A DNA stretch of 64,000 nt from an uncultured Bacteroidales bacterium (GTDB lineage: Bacteria > Bacteroidota > Bacteroidia > Bacteroidales > F082): contig CAJOEZ010000001.1 of the NCBI GenBank assembly GCA_905233685.1, forward strand, positions 93,569 through 157,568, given 5' to 3'. The translations under genes and the position numbers were made by a program. The notes below the pieces were generated by a model. The model did not search any database and was not told where the DNA came from. It saw only the letters and a list, made by a program, of their open reading frames with translations. Shown piece after piece: positions 35,148-42,964 of this stretch. Numbering within the stretch: position 1 is the first letter of the stretch; each line of letters opens with the position of its first letter.

Positions 35148-36221
35148 ATGGTACATAAAATCTTAACCATAAACCCCGGTTCCACCTCGACGAAAATCGC
35201 GGTGTTTGAAGGCGAAGAGCAAGTCTTCAAAAAGAACATCAAACACTCAGCCGAAGAAGTGGCCAAGTACGACCGCATCTCCGACCAGAAGCCCTTCCGC
35301 ACCGAAGTCATCCTCAGCGAACTGAAGGAAGCCGGCATCGATGTCAAGACGATGGACTGCATCGTGGGCCGTGGCGGCTTGCTGCGTCCGCTCGTTTCGG
35401 GTGTCTATGAGGTGAACGATCTGATGATTAAGGACCTCACCGAAGGTTACAGCGGCGAACACGCCTCCAACCTCGGTGGCCTGATTGCCAATGACATCGC
35501 CAAGGAAATCGGCGTGAAAGCCTACATCGCCGACCCCGTTGTGGTCGATGAGATGGACGAAGTGGCGCGTTATTCGGGTCATCCGCTGTTCCCGCGCATC
35601 TCCATCTTCCATGCGCTGAATCAGAAGATTATCGCCCGCCAATTGGCCAAGGACCTCGGACGCAAGTATGAGGACATGAACATCATCGCCATCCACCTTG
35701 GCGGCGGTATCAGCGTGAGCGCACACAAGAAAGGCCGCGTGGTTGACACCAACAACGCCTTGAACGGCGACGGTCCCTTCACTCCTGAACGCTCGGGCGC
35801 TCTGCCTGCGGGATTCCTTGTGGATGCTTGCTTTAGCGGCAAATACACCAAGAAGGAAATCGGCCAGATGCTGAAGGGCAAGGGCGGCTTCGTCGCCTAC
35901 CTCGGCACCAACGATGCCCTGGAGGTGGAAAACGCCGTGAAGGCTGGCAACAAGGAATGGGAAAAGGTCTATAAAGCCATGGCTTACCAAGTGGCCAAGG
36001 AAGTCGGCGGACTGGCTGCCTCAGCCATGAGCATGGATGTGGACGCCATCTTCCTCACGGGCGGCATGGCCTACGACAAGGGCTTCTGCGCCTTGGTGAA
36101 GAGCCATGTGGAGAAAATCGCTCCCGTGTATGTCTATCCCGGCGAGGATGAAATGAAAGCCTTGGCCTTGAACGGTTTGCGTGTCCTCAATGGCGAGGAA
36201 GCTCCCAAGGTTTACGGCTAA
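35148..36221 (+). CDS. buk: Butyrate kinase
   Basis: A 357-residue acetokinase-family enzyme. It starts with ILTINPGSTSTKIAVFEGEE (phosphate 1 loop) and has AIHLGGGISVSAHKKGRVVD near 185 and GDGPFTPERSGALP near 210. It makes ATP from butyryl phosphate. It starts 19 bases after ptb; the upstream frame from 35040 overlaps ptb and is rejected. A terminator follows. Confidence 0.94.
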   Translation: MVHKILTINPGSTSTKIAVFEGEEQVFKKNIKHSAEEVAKYDRISDQKPFRTEVILSELKEAGIDVKTMDCIVGRGGLLRPLVSGVYEVNDLMIKDLTEGYSGEHASNLGGLIANDIAKEIGVKAYIADPVVVDEMDEVARYSGHPLFPRISIFHALNQKIIARQLAKDLGRKYEDMNIIAIHLGGGISVSAHKKGRVVDTNNALNGDGPFTPERSGALPAGFLVDACFSGKYTKKEIGQMLKGKGGFVAYLGTNDALEVENAVKAGNKEWEKVYKAMAYQVAKEVGGLAASAMSMDVDAIFLTGGMAYDKGFCALVKSHVEKIAPVYVYPGEDEMKALALNGLRVLNGEEAPKVYG

Positions 36222-36226
36222 ATCTT

Positions 36227-36256
36227 CGTACAGATGCCCCGTGGCATGTTTCTACG
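36227..36256. repeat. Short intergenic palindrome after buk
   Basis: CGTA, then AGATGCC CCGT GGCAT, then TCTACG: an imperfect 30-base palindrome directly after the buk stop. Its GCCCCGTGGC centre is shared with the stretch near 17808-17818, and its arms resemble 39846-39869. Confidence 0.55.
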
Positions 36257-36262
36257 GCAAAC

Positions 36263-36300
36263 AAAAACCACCGCCTTCATCGGAAAGCGGTGGTTTTTTG
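36263..36300. terminator. Bidirectional terminator between buk and the convergent lipoprotein gene
   Basis: CCACCGC (36268-36274) pairs with GCGGTGG (36287-36293). It has an A run on the left and six T on the right, so it can end transcription from both sides. Confidence 0.88.
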
Positions 36301-36317
36301 TTGTAGGTCTGTTGAAA

Positions 36318-36893
36318 TTATTCAGCAGGAACTATTGTTTCCAAGAAGTCATTTAACTTGGCTTCGGCGGCTTGGGCGCGCTGCTGCAATTCGGGAAGGA
36401 CGTTGTCGTAGTTGGCAAACGGTCTCAACGCGGCTTCTGCTGCTTCAAAATTTCCAATTAAAGCGTCGGAAGAGGCTTCATCCACTTGGCCGTAACCTTC
36501 ACACAAGGCATTGATAGCGTTCTCGTAATCCTCAATGAGCGGCGTCATGAACTCTGCGGCTTTTTGTGCTTCAACTTTGTTGTAAGCCGTAGCTCTGTCG
36601 TAGATGTAGCCCTGCAGTTCGTTCCATTCTTCCTCAGTGAAGCCTTTGACGTTGCCTTCTTCGTCAAGATAGTCGGCAAAAGTGTTTTTGAGGAACTCAG
36701 CCTTGTCAGCCTCAAACTGATCGATGTAAGCTAAAAAGTCCACACCATTGTCAATGGCCTGAACTTTTGTTTCGGCTTGCGAGAAGAACTCGTCGGTGGC
36801 CTTTTTGATGGTGTCCGACTTTGAGGTCGTGTTGCAGGAAGTCATGACGAAACCCATGACAATGGCGGCAAGTACTAAAGTAAGTTTTTTCAT
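36318..36893 (-). CDS. Lipoprotein of unknown function
   Basis: A 191-residue lipoprotein: signal peptide MKKLTLVLAAIVMGFVMTSC with the lipobox Cys at 20, then an acidic, all-helical body (EFFSQAETKVQAIDN, EAQKAAEFMTPLIEDYE). No known domain is recognised. It has its own -7 element (36951) and shares a terminator with buk. Confidence 0.75.
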   Translation of the reverse strand: MKKLTLVLAAIVMGFVMTSCNTTSKSDTIKKATDEFFSQAETKVQAIDNGVDFLAYIDQFEADKAEFLKNTFADYLDEEGNVKGFTEEEWNELQGYIYDRATAYNKVEAQKAAEFMTPLIEDYENAINALCEGYGQVDEASSDALIGNFEAAEAALRPFANYDNVLPELQQRAQAAEAKLNDFLETIVPAE

Positions 36894-36950
36894 AACGTTA
36901 AAATTTAATGATTTGTGTTGATAAGTTGATATTGATTAGATTTCAGGTGG

Positions 36951-36958
36951 CAAAAGTA
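36951..36958 (-). promoter_or_regulatory. -7 element for the 191-residue lipoprotein
   Basis: CAAAAGTA reads TACTTTTG on the minus strand, 57 bases upstream of the start. Confidence 0.5.
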
Positions 36959-37000
36959 GTGATTATTGGGATTGCTCTGTAAGAAAATTAAAAAAAGACA

Positions 37001-37702
37001 TCAATTTCCGGCACAGGCTGCCGTGGCCGCGCTAATCGTGATGCCTGGAACGCTCTCCAATTGGTGCGCGCAGGCCTCCAAAGTGGCACCGGTGGTCAAC
37101 ACATCGTCAATGAGGAGAACATGCTTGTTTTCCAATTCTTTAGGAAAGCGCACCTCGAAGATGTCCTTCACGTTCTTGAAGCGTTCGTCGGCCGATTTTT
37201 TGGTCTGGGTGGATGTATGAACAGCACGGACAAGGTATTTGTCGCCAATCGGGATACCTGTCACCTCGTTGATGCCCTGCGCAATCATCAGGCTTTGGTT
37301 GTAGCCGCGTTGTTTCTCGCGCTTGGGATGAAGCGGCACGGGAATCAAGAAGTCAATACCCTGAAACAGAGGTGCTTCCTTGATGCTTTCACCCAATTGC
37401 TGCCCGAGAAAAACGCCCGCTTCCTTGTTGCCTTTGTATTTCAATTCGTGGATGAGATGCTGCACTTTGCCCGTTTTGGCGAAGAAAAAGCAGGCCGTCA
37501 CCGCATGAAAACGGACGCGCCCGTAGAAGTTTTGCGTCAAAGGGTTGTCGGGGTTCAGCTCATAGCCCGTTTTGGGCAACGTGAAGCGGCACTTCAGGCA
37601 AACGGTCTCCTCGTCTTTCAGCAAAGGCTCGCCGCACGCCGCACAAACACGTGGATAAAAAAGGTTGAGGATGCTATCGAGCCAGTCGCGGAAGGTCATC
37701 AT
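37001..37702 (-). CDS. ComF-family phosphoribosyltransferase-like protein
   Basis: A 233-residue protein. The N-terminal double zinc-finger-like Cys set (CAACGEP, then CLKC) and the PRPP loop VLLIDDVLTTGATLEAC near residue 197 define ComF. In competent bacteria ComF helps DNA uptake; its exact action is unknown. It is the last gene of a minus-strand run hydF, CPD-domain protein, comF. A second start, ATG 37699, is possible. Confidence 0.9.
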   Translation of the reverse strand: MMTFRDWLDSILNLFYPRVCAACGEPLLKDEETVCLKCRFTLPKTGYELNPDNPLTQNFYGRVRFHAVTACFFFAKTGKVQHLIHELKYKGNKEAGVFLGQQLGESIKEAPLFQGIDFLIPVPLHPKREKQRGYNQSLMIAQGINEVTGIPIGDKYLVRAVHTSTQTKKSADERFKNVKDIFEVRFPKELENKHVLLIDDVLTTGATLEACAHQLESVPGITISAATAACAGN

Positions 37703-37713
37703 GTGGAGAGGGT

Positions 37714-38460
37714 TTACTGTCCTAAACGGATGTATTTTTTTCGCGGCACCATGGCCTTGGGCTTACCTGTTTCCGCTGCCTCGTCAAGCTCATACATCCT
37801 ATAATCAATGGAATAGTCTAACGAATCGGGAAGCAGTTCGTCCAAGCGGCCTTGCTCGCGCAACACCTCGTTGTACATACGGCGGTTGCGCAACAAGGTG
37901 GCCTGCCTCCGCGCCGATTTGTTGTACTTGTCATAAAGGAACTGTATCGGATTGGCGGTGACGATAACCATACCGTTGCCCGCAGGTGGTCGGCTTAGCC
38001 AAAGCTCGTCCAATTCCTCGTAGGTTTTTTGGATTTCGCGTGGTGTTTCCATAGTGGGCATGGTGATGAGCATCTCCTTGAAAGTCTCATAATTATAGAA
38101 CGGGAACACGGCCACCTCTCGAAGCGTAATGGTATCGCTGCGCAAGCGTATGAAAAGTGTGTCGAAACTCGCCGACATCGTGGAATCGACTGGAATGAGG
38201 CGGCGCGCATAGCCGATGCAACTCACCCAAAGCGTGTCGGTGGCTTTGGCTGGAATGATGAACTTGCCCTGCATGTTGGTGATGGTACCACAATGCCCCA
38301 TCTTACTGATGACGTGCGTGTTACGTATCGGCCTCAGGCTATCTGCACTAACCACATATCCGAAATAATACATTCGACCATGCGTCAACAAGTCGTCACT
38401 TTGCGCGAAAGCGGCAACACTGCAAACCAGCAAAAACAATATGATGAGCTGTCGTTTCAA
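37714..38460 (-). CDS. Exported carboxypeptidase-regulatory-domain protein
   Basis: A 248-residue protein with a signal peptide cleaved near AFAQ (residue 20). A carboxypeptidase-D regulatory-like beta domain spans about 30-115 (FGYVVSADSLRPIRNTHV, GKFIIPAKATDTLWVSCIGY). The rest is a helical, basic region with unclear role. This is a common Bacteroidota layout of periplasmic proteins related to TonB-dependent receptor extensions. It ends 11 bases before comF. Confidence 0.75.
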   Translation of the reverse strand: MKRQLIILFLLVCSVAAFAQSDDLLTHGRMYYFGYVVSADSLRPIRNTHVISKMGHCGTITNMQGKFIIPAKATDTLWVSCIGYARRLIPVDSTMSASFDTLFIRLRSDTITLREVAVFPFYNYETFKEMLITMPTMETPREIQKTYEELDELWLSRPPAGNGMVIVTANPIQFLYDKYNKSARRQATLLRNRRMYNEVLREQGRLDELLPDSLDYSIDYRMYELDEAAETGKPKAMVPRKKYIRLGQ

Positions 38461-38504
38461 TCTTAACTTTGATTATATTAACTACAAACGTGAATCATGC
38501 TGTT

Positions 38505-39695
38505 TTATTTCACAAAAGGTTGCATCACACGGTCAAAAATGCCGTTCATGTAGGCCAAAGCCATGCCGTAATTGCTGATGGGGATACCAGCTTTCACGAA
38601 CAAGTTGGTGCGGTTGAGCAGTTGTTTCCGCGTGCTCATGCAGCCACCACACTGAATGGCCATGGTGTATTGTTCTGGCCCGACGATGGGTGAGAGACCC
38701 GACACATACTCGAAACGGATGTCTTTCCCCGTAAATTTCAGTATCATACGCGGCAACTTCACTCGCCCGATGTCGTCGCAAGTGCTGTGGTGGGTGCATG
38801 ATTCGAGGAGCAAGACCTTATCGCCGTCCTTGAGTTGCGAGAGATGGGGCGTGCCTTTCATGTAGTTGTCGAAATCGCCGCGCAGCCGCGCCATGACGAT
38901 GCTAAAACTAGTTAAAGGAATCTCCGTCGGAACGATTCTGCTGACCATGCCAAACACCTGACTGTCAGTGACTACCAATGCTGGTCGAGGCATAGTTCTT
39001 AGGTATTGCTCCAAATGGGTTTCCTTCAGCACGACGCAGATGCATTCGTTGTCCAGCACATCGCGGATGGCCATCACCTGAGGCAGGATGAGACGGCCTT
39101 CTGGAGCTTCGGAATCCACGGGGCAGACCAGCACCACCACCTCGTTCGGCTTGATAATGCCGCCCAACAACGACACTTTTTGATAAGCACTTTCAGGAAT
39201 AGTGGTCTTAAGCAATTCAACAATCGGTTGAATGTCATCGTTTTTCAGCACACTGAAATCCAAGACTTTGCACTCAAACTTACGTTCGATTTCCTGCTGC
39301 AACTCAGGCTTCAGCGGCTCCTCGTCGGCTTTGTTATGGACGATGAGGAAAGGCACGGCCAATACCTTCATGCGGCTGAGGAGCTGTTCTTCGGGTTCGC
39401 CGAAGCGGTTCTCGGCGATGACGAGGACGGCGCAGTCGATTTCATCCAACACCTTCAGGGTCTTCTCCACCCTTTGCCGGCCCAGCTCGCCCACATCATC
39501 GATGCCGGCCGTGTCGATGAGCACGCACGGCCCGATGCCGAAGATTTCGATGCTTTTCTTGACGGGGTCAGTGGTGGTGCCGGCGGTGTCGCTCACGATG
39601 GCGATGTCTTGTCCTGTGAGGCGGTTGATGAGGCTGCTCTTGCCGCAGTTGCGCCGCCCGAAAATGCCGATGTGGGGTTTGAGGTCTTTTGCCAT
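38505..39695 (-). CDS. hydF: [FeFe] hydrogenase H-cluster maturation GTPase HydF
   Basis: A 396-residue protein: GTPase domain with GRRNCGKSSLINRLTGQ (G1), DTAGID (G3) and HNKADE (G4); a dimerisation domain; and a C-terminal cluster domain with ESCTHHSTCDD and QCGGCM supplying the Cys and His ligands of the 4Fe-4S cluster. HydF is the scaffold on which the diiron subcluster is delivered to the hydrogenase, with HydE and HydG, which are not in this window. Its presence implies H2 metabolism. A TAATTTTG element lies 16 bases upstream. Confidence 0.94.
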   Translation of the reverse strand: MAKDLKPHIGIFGRRNCGKSSLINRLTGQDIAIVSDTAGTTTDPVKKSIEIFGIGPCVLIDTAGIDDVGELGRQRVEKTLKVLDEIDCAVLVIAENRFGEPEEQLLSRMKVLAVPFLIVHNKADEEPLKPELQQEIERKFECKVLDFSVLKNDDIQPIVELLKTTIPESAYQKVSLLGGIIKPNEVVVLVCPVDSEAPEGRLILPQVMAIRDVLDNECICVVLKETHLEQYLRTMPRPALVVTDSQVFGMVSRIVPTEIPLTSFSIVMARLRGDFDNYMKGTPHLSQLKDGDKVLLLESCTHHSTCDDIGRVKLPRMILKFTGKDIRFEYVSGLSPIVGPEQYTMAIQCGGCMSTRKQLLNRTNLFVKAGIPISNYGMALAYMNGIFDRVMQPFVK

Positions 39696-39711
39696 GCGGA
39701 TTATTTTGGCG

Positions 39712-39719
39712 CAAAATTA
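39712..39719 (-). promoter_or_regulatory. -7 element for hydF operon
   Basis: CAAAATTA reads TAATTTTG on the minus strand, 16 bases before the start at 39695. Confidence 0.5.
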
Positions 39720-39754
39720 ATAAAAAGCCGAAAACGCAACCGACACTTTTTTTC

Positions 39755-39762
39755 TATTTTTG
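39755..39762 (+). promoter_or_regulatory. -7 element abutting the TPR/HTH regulator start
   Basis: TATTTTTG ends only 4 bases before the ATG at 39767; the transcript would be leaderless. Confidence 0.5.
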
Positions 39763-39766
39763 TCCC

Positions 39767-41671
39767 ATGAAACCGTGTTATTATATAGGAGCGTTTTTTC
39801 TTTTCGTCATGATGGGTTGTGCCCGATTCGATGATGATTCTATAAAGACGCGCCAAGGCATGTCTCTACAGCCCGTCGCATCCCCTGAATTATCAGTCAT
39901 CGACAGCCTGATGTGGCAGCGGCCCGACAGCGCGCTGGCCATGCTGTTGCCTTGTTTCGACACCTGCCGTGCAGACGTTTCACGCAGCGTCTCTACCACC
40001 CACGACCGCCATTACGCCCACCTCTTGCTGGCAGAATTGCTCTACAAGAACGATTCCGCCCAGACCAACCGCGCGGAACTGCGGCAGGCCGTGGCCTATT
40101 ATGATTCGTTGTTGCGGGTTGCGGACACACGCGGTGTGTCCCTACACAGGCCTGTCCGTAGGGACGCATCGAATGCGTCCGATGCCGACACCCAAACCAT
40201 CGCCTTCTTGGATGCCCGCGCCCATTATATTAATGGTGTGGGGTATTATGAAAGCGACAGCATTGTGGAGGCTTGCCGTGAATACCTGAAGGCACTGGAA
40301 ATCATGGAGGAACATTTCGGTGAAAAGGAACTGGTTGGGGAGAAAGCGAGGTTTATGGCATTGACGTATACGCATTTGACGGGCTTGTTCTCCGACCAGT
40401 ATCTGCATGAGCAAACCATTTACTTCGGAAATAAGGCACTTGATTATTACCATAGATTTAATGCTACTCCTTGGCATATAGCTTGGATGTATAATGAGAT
40501 TGGTTCGAATTATCATATATTATGTGATTTCAACAAAGCAGACAGTTTATATGATTTAGCCATCAATGTATTGCCTGATACCAATAATTTGATTTACAGA
40601 GATATAGTTGTTCTTAAAGCTTTTTTGCAATACAAGAAAGTAAAGCAAGCTAAAATGTCATTACAACAGTTAAAGAGATTGCTATTACTTTCTGAAAGCG
40701 AAAACGAGTATCTGGCGCGTTGTGCTATAATAGGTGAAATATACTTCCGAGAAAGACAATTCGATTCGGCTTTGGTTTATTTAAACCAAGTTTTTCAAGA
40801 ATCGCAGAACGAGGAACTGAAAAAGCAGACTGCTGAATTCTTGGTTGACATTCTTAAAAAGCAAGGCCAGGATTTGGAAATATTTGAATATGCCGAGTTT
40901 TTGGTGCCTTTCGCCAACCTAAGCGAAAACGAAAGTTACCTGAAATCGCAGCTTACTGAGCTTTGTAATGGATACAAGCAGAAAAGGACGGAAAACCTGC
41001 ACCAAAAGAAGCTAATGAAAACCAACAAAAACACAAACCTAACTATAGGATTGCTTCTTGGCGTTGTCGCACTTATGGCTGTTTCTTATGGTTTGATCAG
41101 GAAACGGCATCGCAAGCTTGAAGTTCGGCAAAATGAAACCGTGAAGCTGTTGGAATCCGAACGGTATGCACATGAAATACAACAAAAGGCACTGGCGGGC
41201 AGACTGAGGAAAAGCAATGATTTACTGCGCTTACAATCTGAGATGGCTATCAAGATTCAGGAATCCATGGAAAAGGAAAAGTTATGCGCCCCTCATGGCG
41301 ATTACGAGGCATTAATACAAGAAACACCATGCCATGAAATCATAGAAAGTCTGGAAGGCACTAACATAAAAAGGATTTCTGTTCCTAATGATTACGCAGA
41401 ATTATCCCTTTCACCGCAACAACTTTTAAGTTTGGCCAAAGTGACGGAAAAGCATTTTTGTGGATTTGAGAGTTATTTGAGAAATTTATATCCGAAAATC
41501 TCGGCTCTAGATATAGATATTTGCCGTCTTTTCCTCCTTGGTTTGAACGAAAAACAAGCTTCCATTCTCCTTCATCGCGATTATTCCACCATCATGGAAC
41601 ATGTCAGAAAGATGAAAAAGGCTTTACGTATAGAGAAAAACCTACGGGACTTTATTAGAAATGGAGGATAG
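39767..41671 (+). CDS. Lipoprotein-anchored TPR protein with C-terminal HTH domain (regulator)
   Basis: A 634-residue protein. The lipobox ends MMGC near residue 18. Residues about 45-400 hold TPR-like helical repeats, a membrane helix lies at about 425-445, a coiled coil at about 450-510, and a LuxR/HTH-like domain at the C terminus (ALDIDICRLFLLGLNEKQAS, then HRDYSTIMEHVRKMKKALR). Such proteins sense from the envelope and regulate nearby genes. It lies directly upstream of a four-gene surface operon. Palindromic repeats are read in frame at about residues 27-34 and 119-139. Base composition turns markedly AT-rich after about 40430. Confidence 0.82.
   Translation: MKPCYYIGAFFLFVMMGCARFDDDSIKTRQGMSLQPVASPELSVIDSLMWQRPDSALAMLLPCFDTCRADVSRSVSTTHDRHYAHLLLAELLYKNDSAQTNRAELRQAVAYYDSLLRVADTRGVSLHRPVRRDASNASDADTQTIAFLDARAHYINGVGYYESDSIVEACREYLKALEIMEEHFGEKELVGEKARFMALTYTHLTGLFSDQYLHEQTIYFGNKALDYYHRFNATPWHIAWMYNEIGSNYHILCDFNKADSLYDLAINVLPDTNNLIYRDIVVLKAFLQYKKVKQAKMSLQQLKRLLLLSESENEYLARCAIIGEIYFRERQFDSALVYLNQVFQESQNEELKKQTAEFLVDILKKQGQDLEIFEYAEFLVPFANLSENESYLKSQLTELCNGYKQKRTENLHQKKLMKTNKNTNLTIGLLLGVVALMAVSYGLIRKRHRKLEVRQNETVKLLESERYAHEIQQKALAGRLRKSNDLLRLQSEMAIKIQESMEKEKLCAPHGDYEALIQETPCHEIIESLEGTNIKRISVPNDYAELSLSPQQLLSLAKVTEKHFCGFESYLRNLYPKISALDIDICRLFLLGLNEKQASILLHRDYSTIMEHVRKMKKALRIEKNLRDFIRNGG
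39846..39869. repeat. Short palindrome in frame near the start of the TPR regulator gene
   Basis: AGACGCGCC AA GGCATGTCT, then CTAC; it encodes KTRQGMSL directly after the mature N terminus. It resembles the 36227-36256 palindrome. Confidence 0.5.
40121..40182. repeat. Double palindrome in frame inside the TPR regulator gene
   Basis: Two hairpins, GGACACAC GC GGTGTGTCC and GGACGCAT CG AATGCGTCC, joined by a spacer with complementary TCCCTAC and GTAGGGA. The open frame reads through (residues about 119-139). The first hairpin resembles the intergenic palindrome at 52934. Confidence 0.8.
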
Positions 41672-41753
41672 TATTTTGATTATTAGGACAATAGTGTAAT
41701 ATTTCCCCACTATTCCCCACCAAAAATTTTGTTGTTTTCTGGAAAAATCGCTA

Positions 41754-41761
41754 TAGCTTTG
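41754..41761 (+). promoter_or_regulatory. -7 element (with -33 TTG) for the DUF3244-S74-GH16 operon
   Basis: TAGCTTTG with a TTG at 41732-41734, 19 bases apart, fits the Bacteroidota promoter. The ATG follows at 41785. Confidence 0.55.
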
Positions 41762-41784
41762 CAACGAATTCAAATGTAAAAGCT

Positions 41785-42162
41785 ATGCGACATTCAACAT
41801 TCAAACAATTTGTTCTGCTGCTCGGCATGATGTTGCCAGTAGTATGGTGTGGTGCTAATGGCATCAATTCAACTGATGGCTATAGCCACATTTATGTGAA
41901 ACAAGGTCATGTTCAAAGCATGCCCAAAGGCTCCACCATCCAAGCTTCCATCAACGGCCACACGCTCATGGTGGTCTTCACCGAGAACCTCGGCGATGTG
42001 GCCATTGAGATCACCACAGCCACGGGTGCTTTAGTGGAAAACTTTTGGACTATAACCCCCAATGGCCTACAGACCTACTTATCCCTCTGTGGGGATTATG
42101 TCATCACCTTCACCCTTCCCAACGGGGATGAGTATTATGGTGAGTTTACGGTAACGGATTAA
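41785..42162 (+). CDS. Secreted DUF3244 domain protein
   Basis: A 125-residue protein with an N-terminal signal peptide (about 1-24, VLLLGMMLPVVWCGANG). A single beta-sandwich domain of the DUF3244 type follows, with alternating strands (LMVVFTENLGDVAIEITTAT, DYVITFTLPNGDEYYG). It is the first gene of a four-gene operon. Function is unknown. Confidence 0.75.
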   Translation: MRHSTFKQFVLLLGMMLPVVWCGANGINSTDGYSHIYVKQGHVQSMPKGSTIQASINGHTLMVVFTENLGDVAIEITTATGALVENFWTITPNGLQTYLSLCGDYVITFTLPNGDEYYGEFTVTD

Positions 42163-42214
42163 ACACCAAACAAAAGCAATCAAATTCATGTTAAACACCA
42201 AAAAAATCAAACCA

Positions 42215-42952
42215 ATGAAAAAAAGTATTATCACAATGGCCTTTGTGCTGCTTGCGATTGCGGCACAAGCGCAAATCAAGATGCATGGTAATGGAAGAAT
42301 TACATTCCAAACCTTATCTAATTCGACAGGACAAGGAGTGGTTTTTGGACCAGCCCCAGATTGGAATGCGGATTTTAACGGTAATGTTTATTTTCATAAA
42401 AATGTCTGTTTTATACACAACGAAGGGGCATTCAGTTGGATGTCAAGTGCAATAGTAAATCACCAATACTCTGTATGCTGGGTGGTTTCTCCCAATTGGA
42501 CCACTTTTAACTTTTTCGTTTATGGCAACGGAGATGCATACTCAAAACACTATTACACCATAACAGGCCAAAGCCTCAATGGTGGTTCAAAGAATGAAGG
42601 GCAAGAACCTATCAAAGGTAGCGAGGCGTTAGAGGCAATCTCGGGCTTAAAAGGATATTACTATGCCCCGGAGGAACAGGAGATTCCCGATTTGGAGAAC
42701 AACGAGTTTGTTGACCCCGATGCTGTGGATGCCATGTATGCTGATTTTGAGAAACGCTCCGTAGGTCTTTCGGGTACCAGTTTTTTGGAGGCCTTTCCAG
42801 AAGGTGTTCGCACTGACCCGCAGAACCGTCTTTGCATAGACTACCAATCGGTGGTGACCATGCTAGTAGAGGCCGTCAAGGAACAGCAACGGGAGATAGA
42901 GGAACTGCGCAAGACTTTGGAGGAAAACGGCCTGGTGAGAAAACAACGCTAA
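42215..42952 (+). CDS. Secreted protein with tail-fibre/peptidase S74-like C-terminus
   Basis: A 245-residue protein with a signal peptide (MKKSIITMAFVLLAIAAQAQ). The middle has a beta-rich region. The C-terminal part resembles the chaperone/S74 domain: SEALEAISGLKGYYY near residue 143, NRLCIDYQSVVTMLVEAVKE near 205, then a coiled coil. In phages this domain cleaves itself off after trimerisation; many Bacteroidota surface proteins keep it. The start is set at ATG 42215 for the signal peptide; 42188 is possible. Confidence 0.65.
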   Translation: MKKSIITMAFVLLAIAAQAQIKMHGNGRITFQTLSNSTGQGVVFGPAPDWNADFNGNVYFHKNVCFIHNEGAFSWMSSAIVNHQYSVCWVVSPNWTTFNFFVYGNGDAYSKHYYTITGQSLNGGSKNEGQEPIKGSEALEAISGLKGYYYAPEEQEIPDLENNEFVDPDAVDAMYADFEKRSVGLSGTSFLEAFPEGVRTDPQNRLCIDYQSVVTMLVEAVKEQQREIEELRKTLEENGLVRKQR

Positions 42953-42964
42953 ACCTTTGCACCC

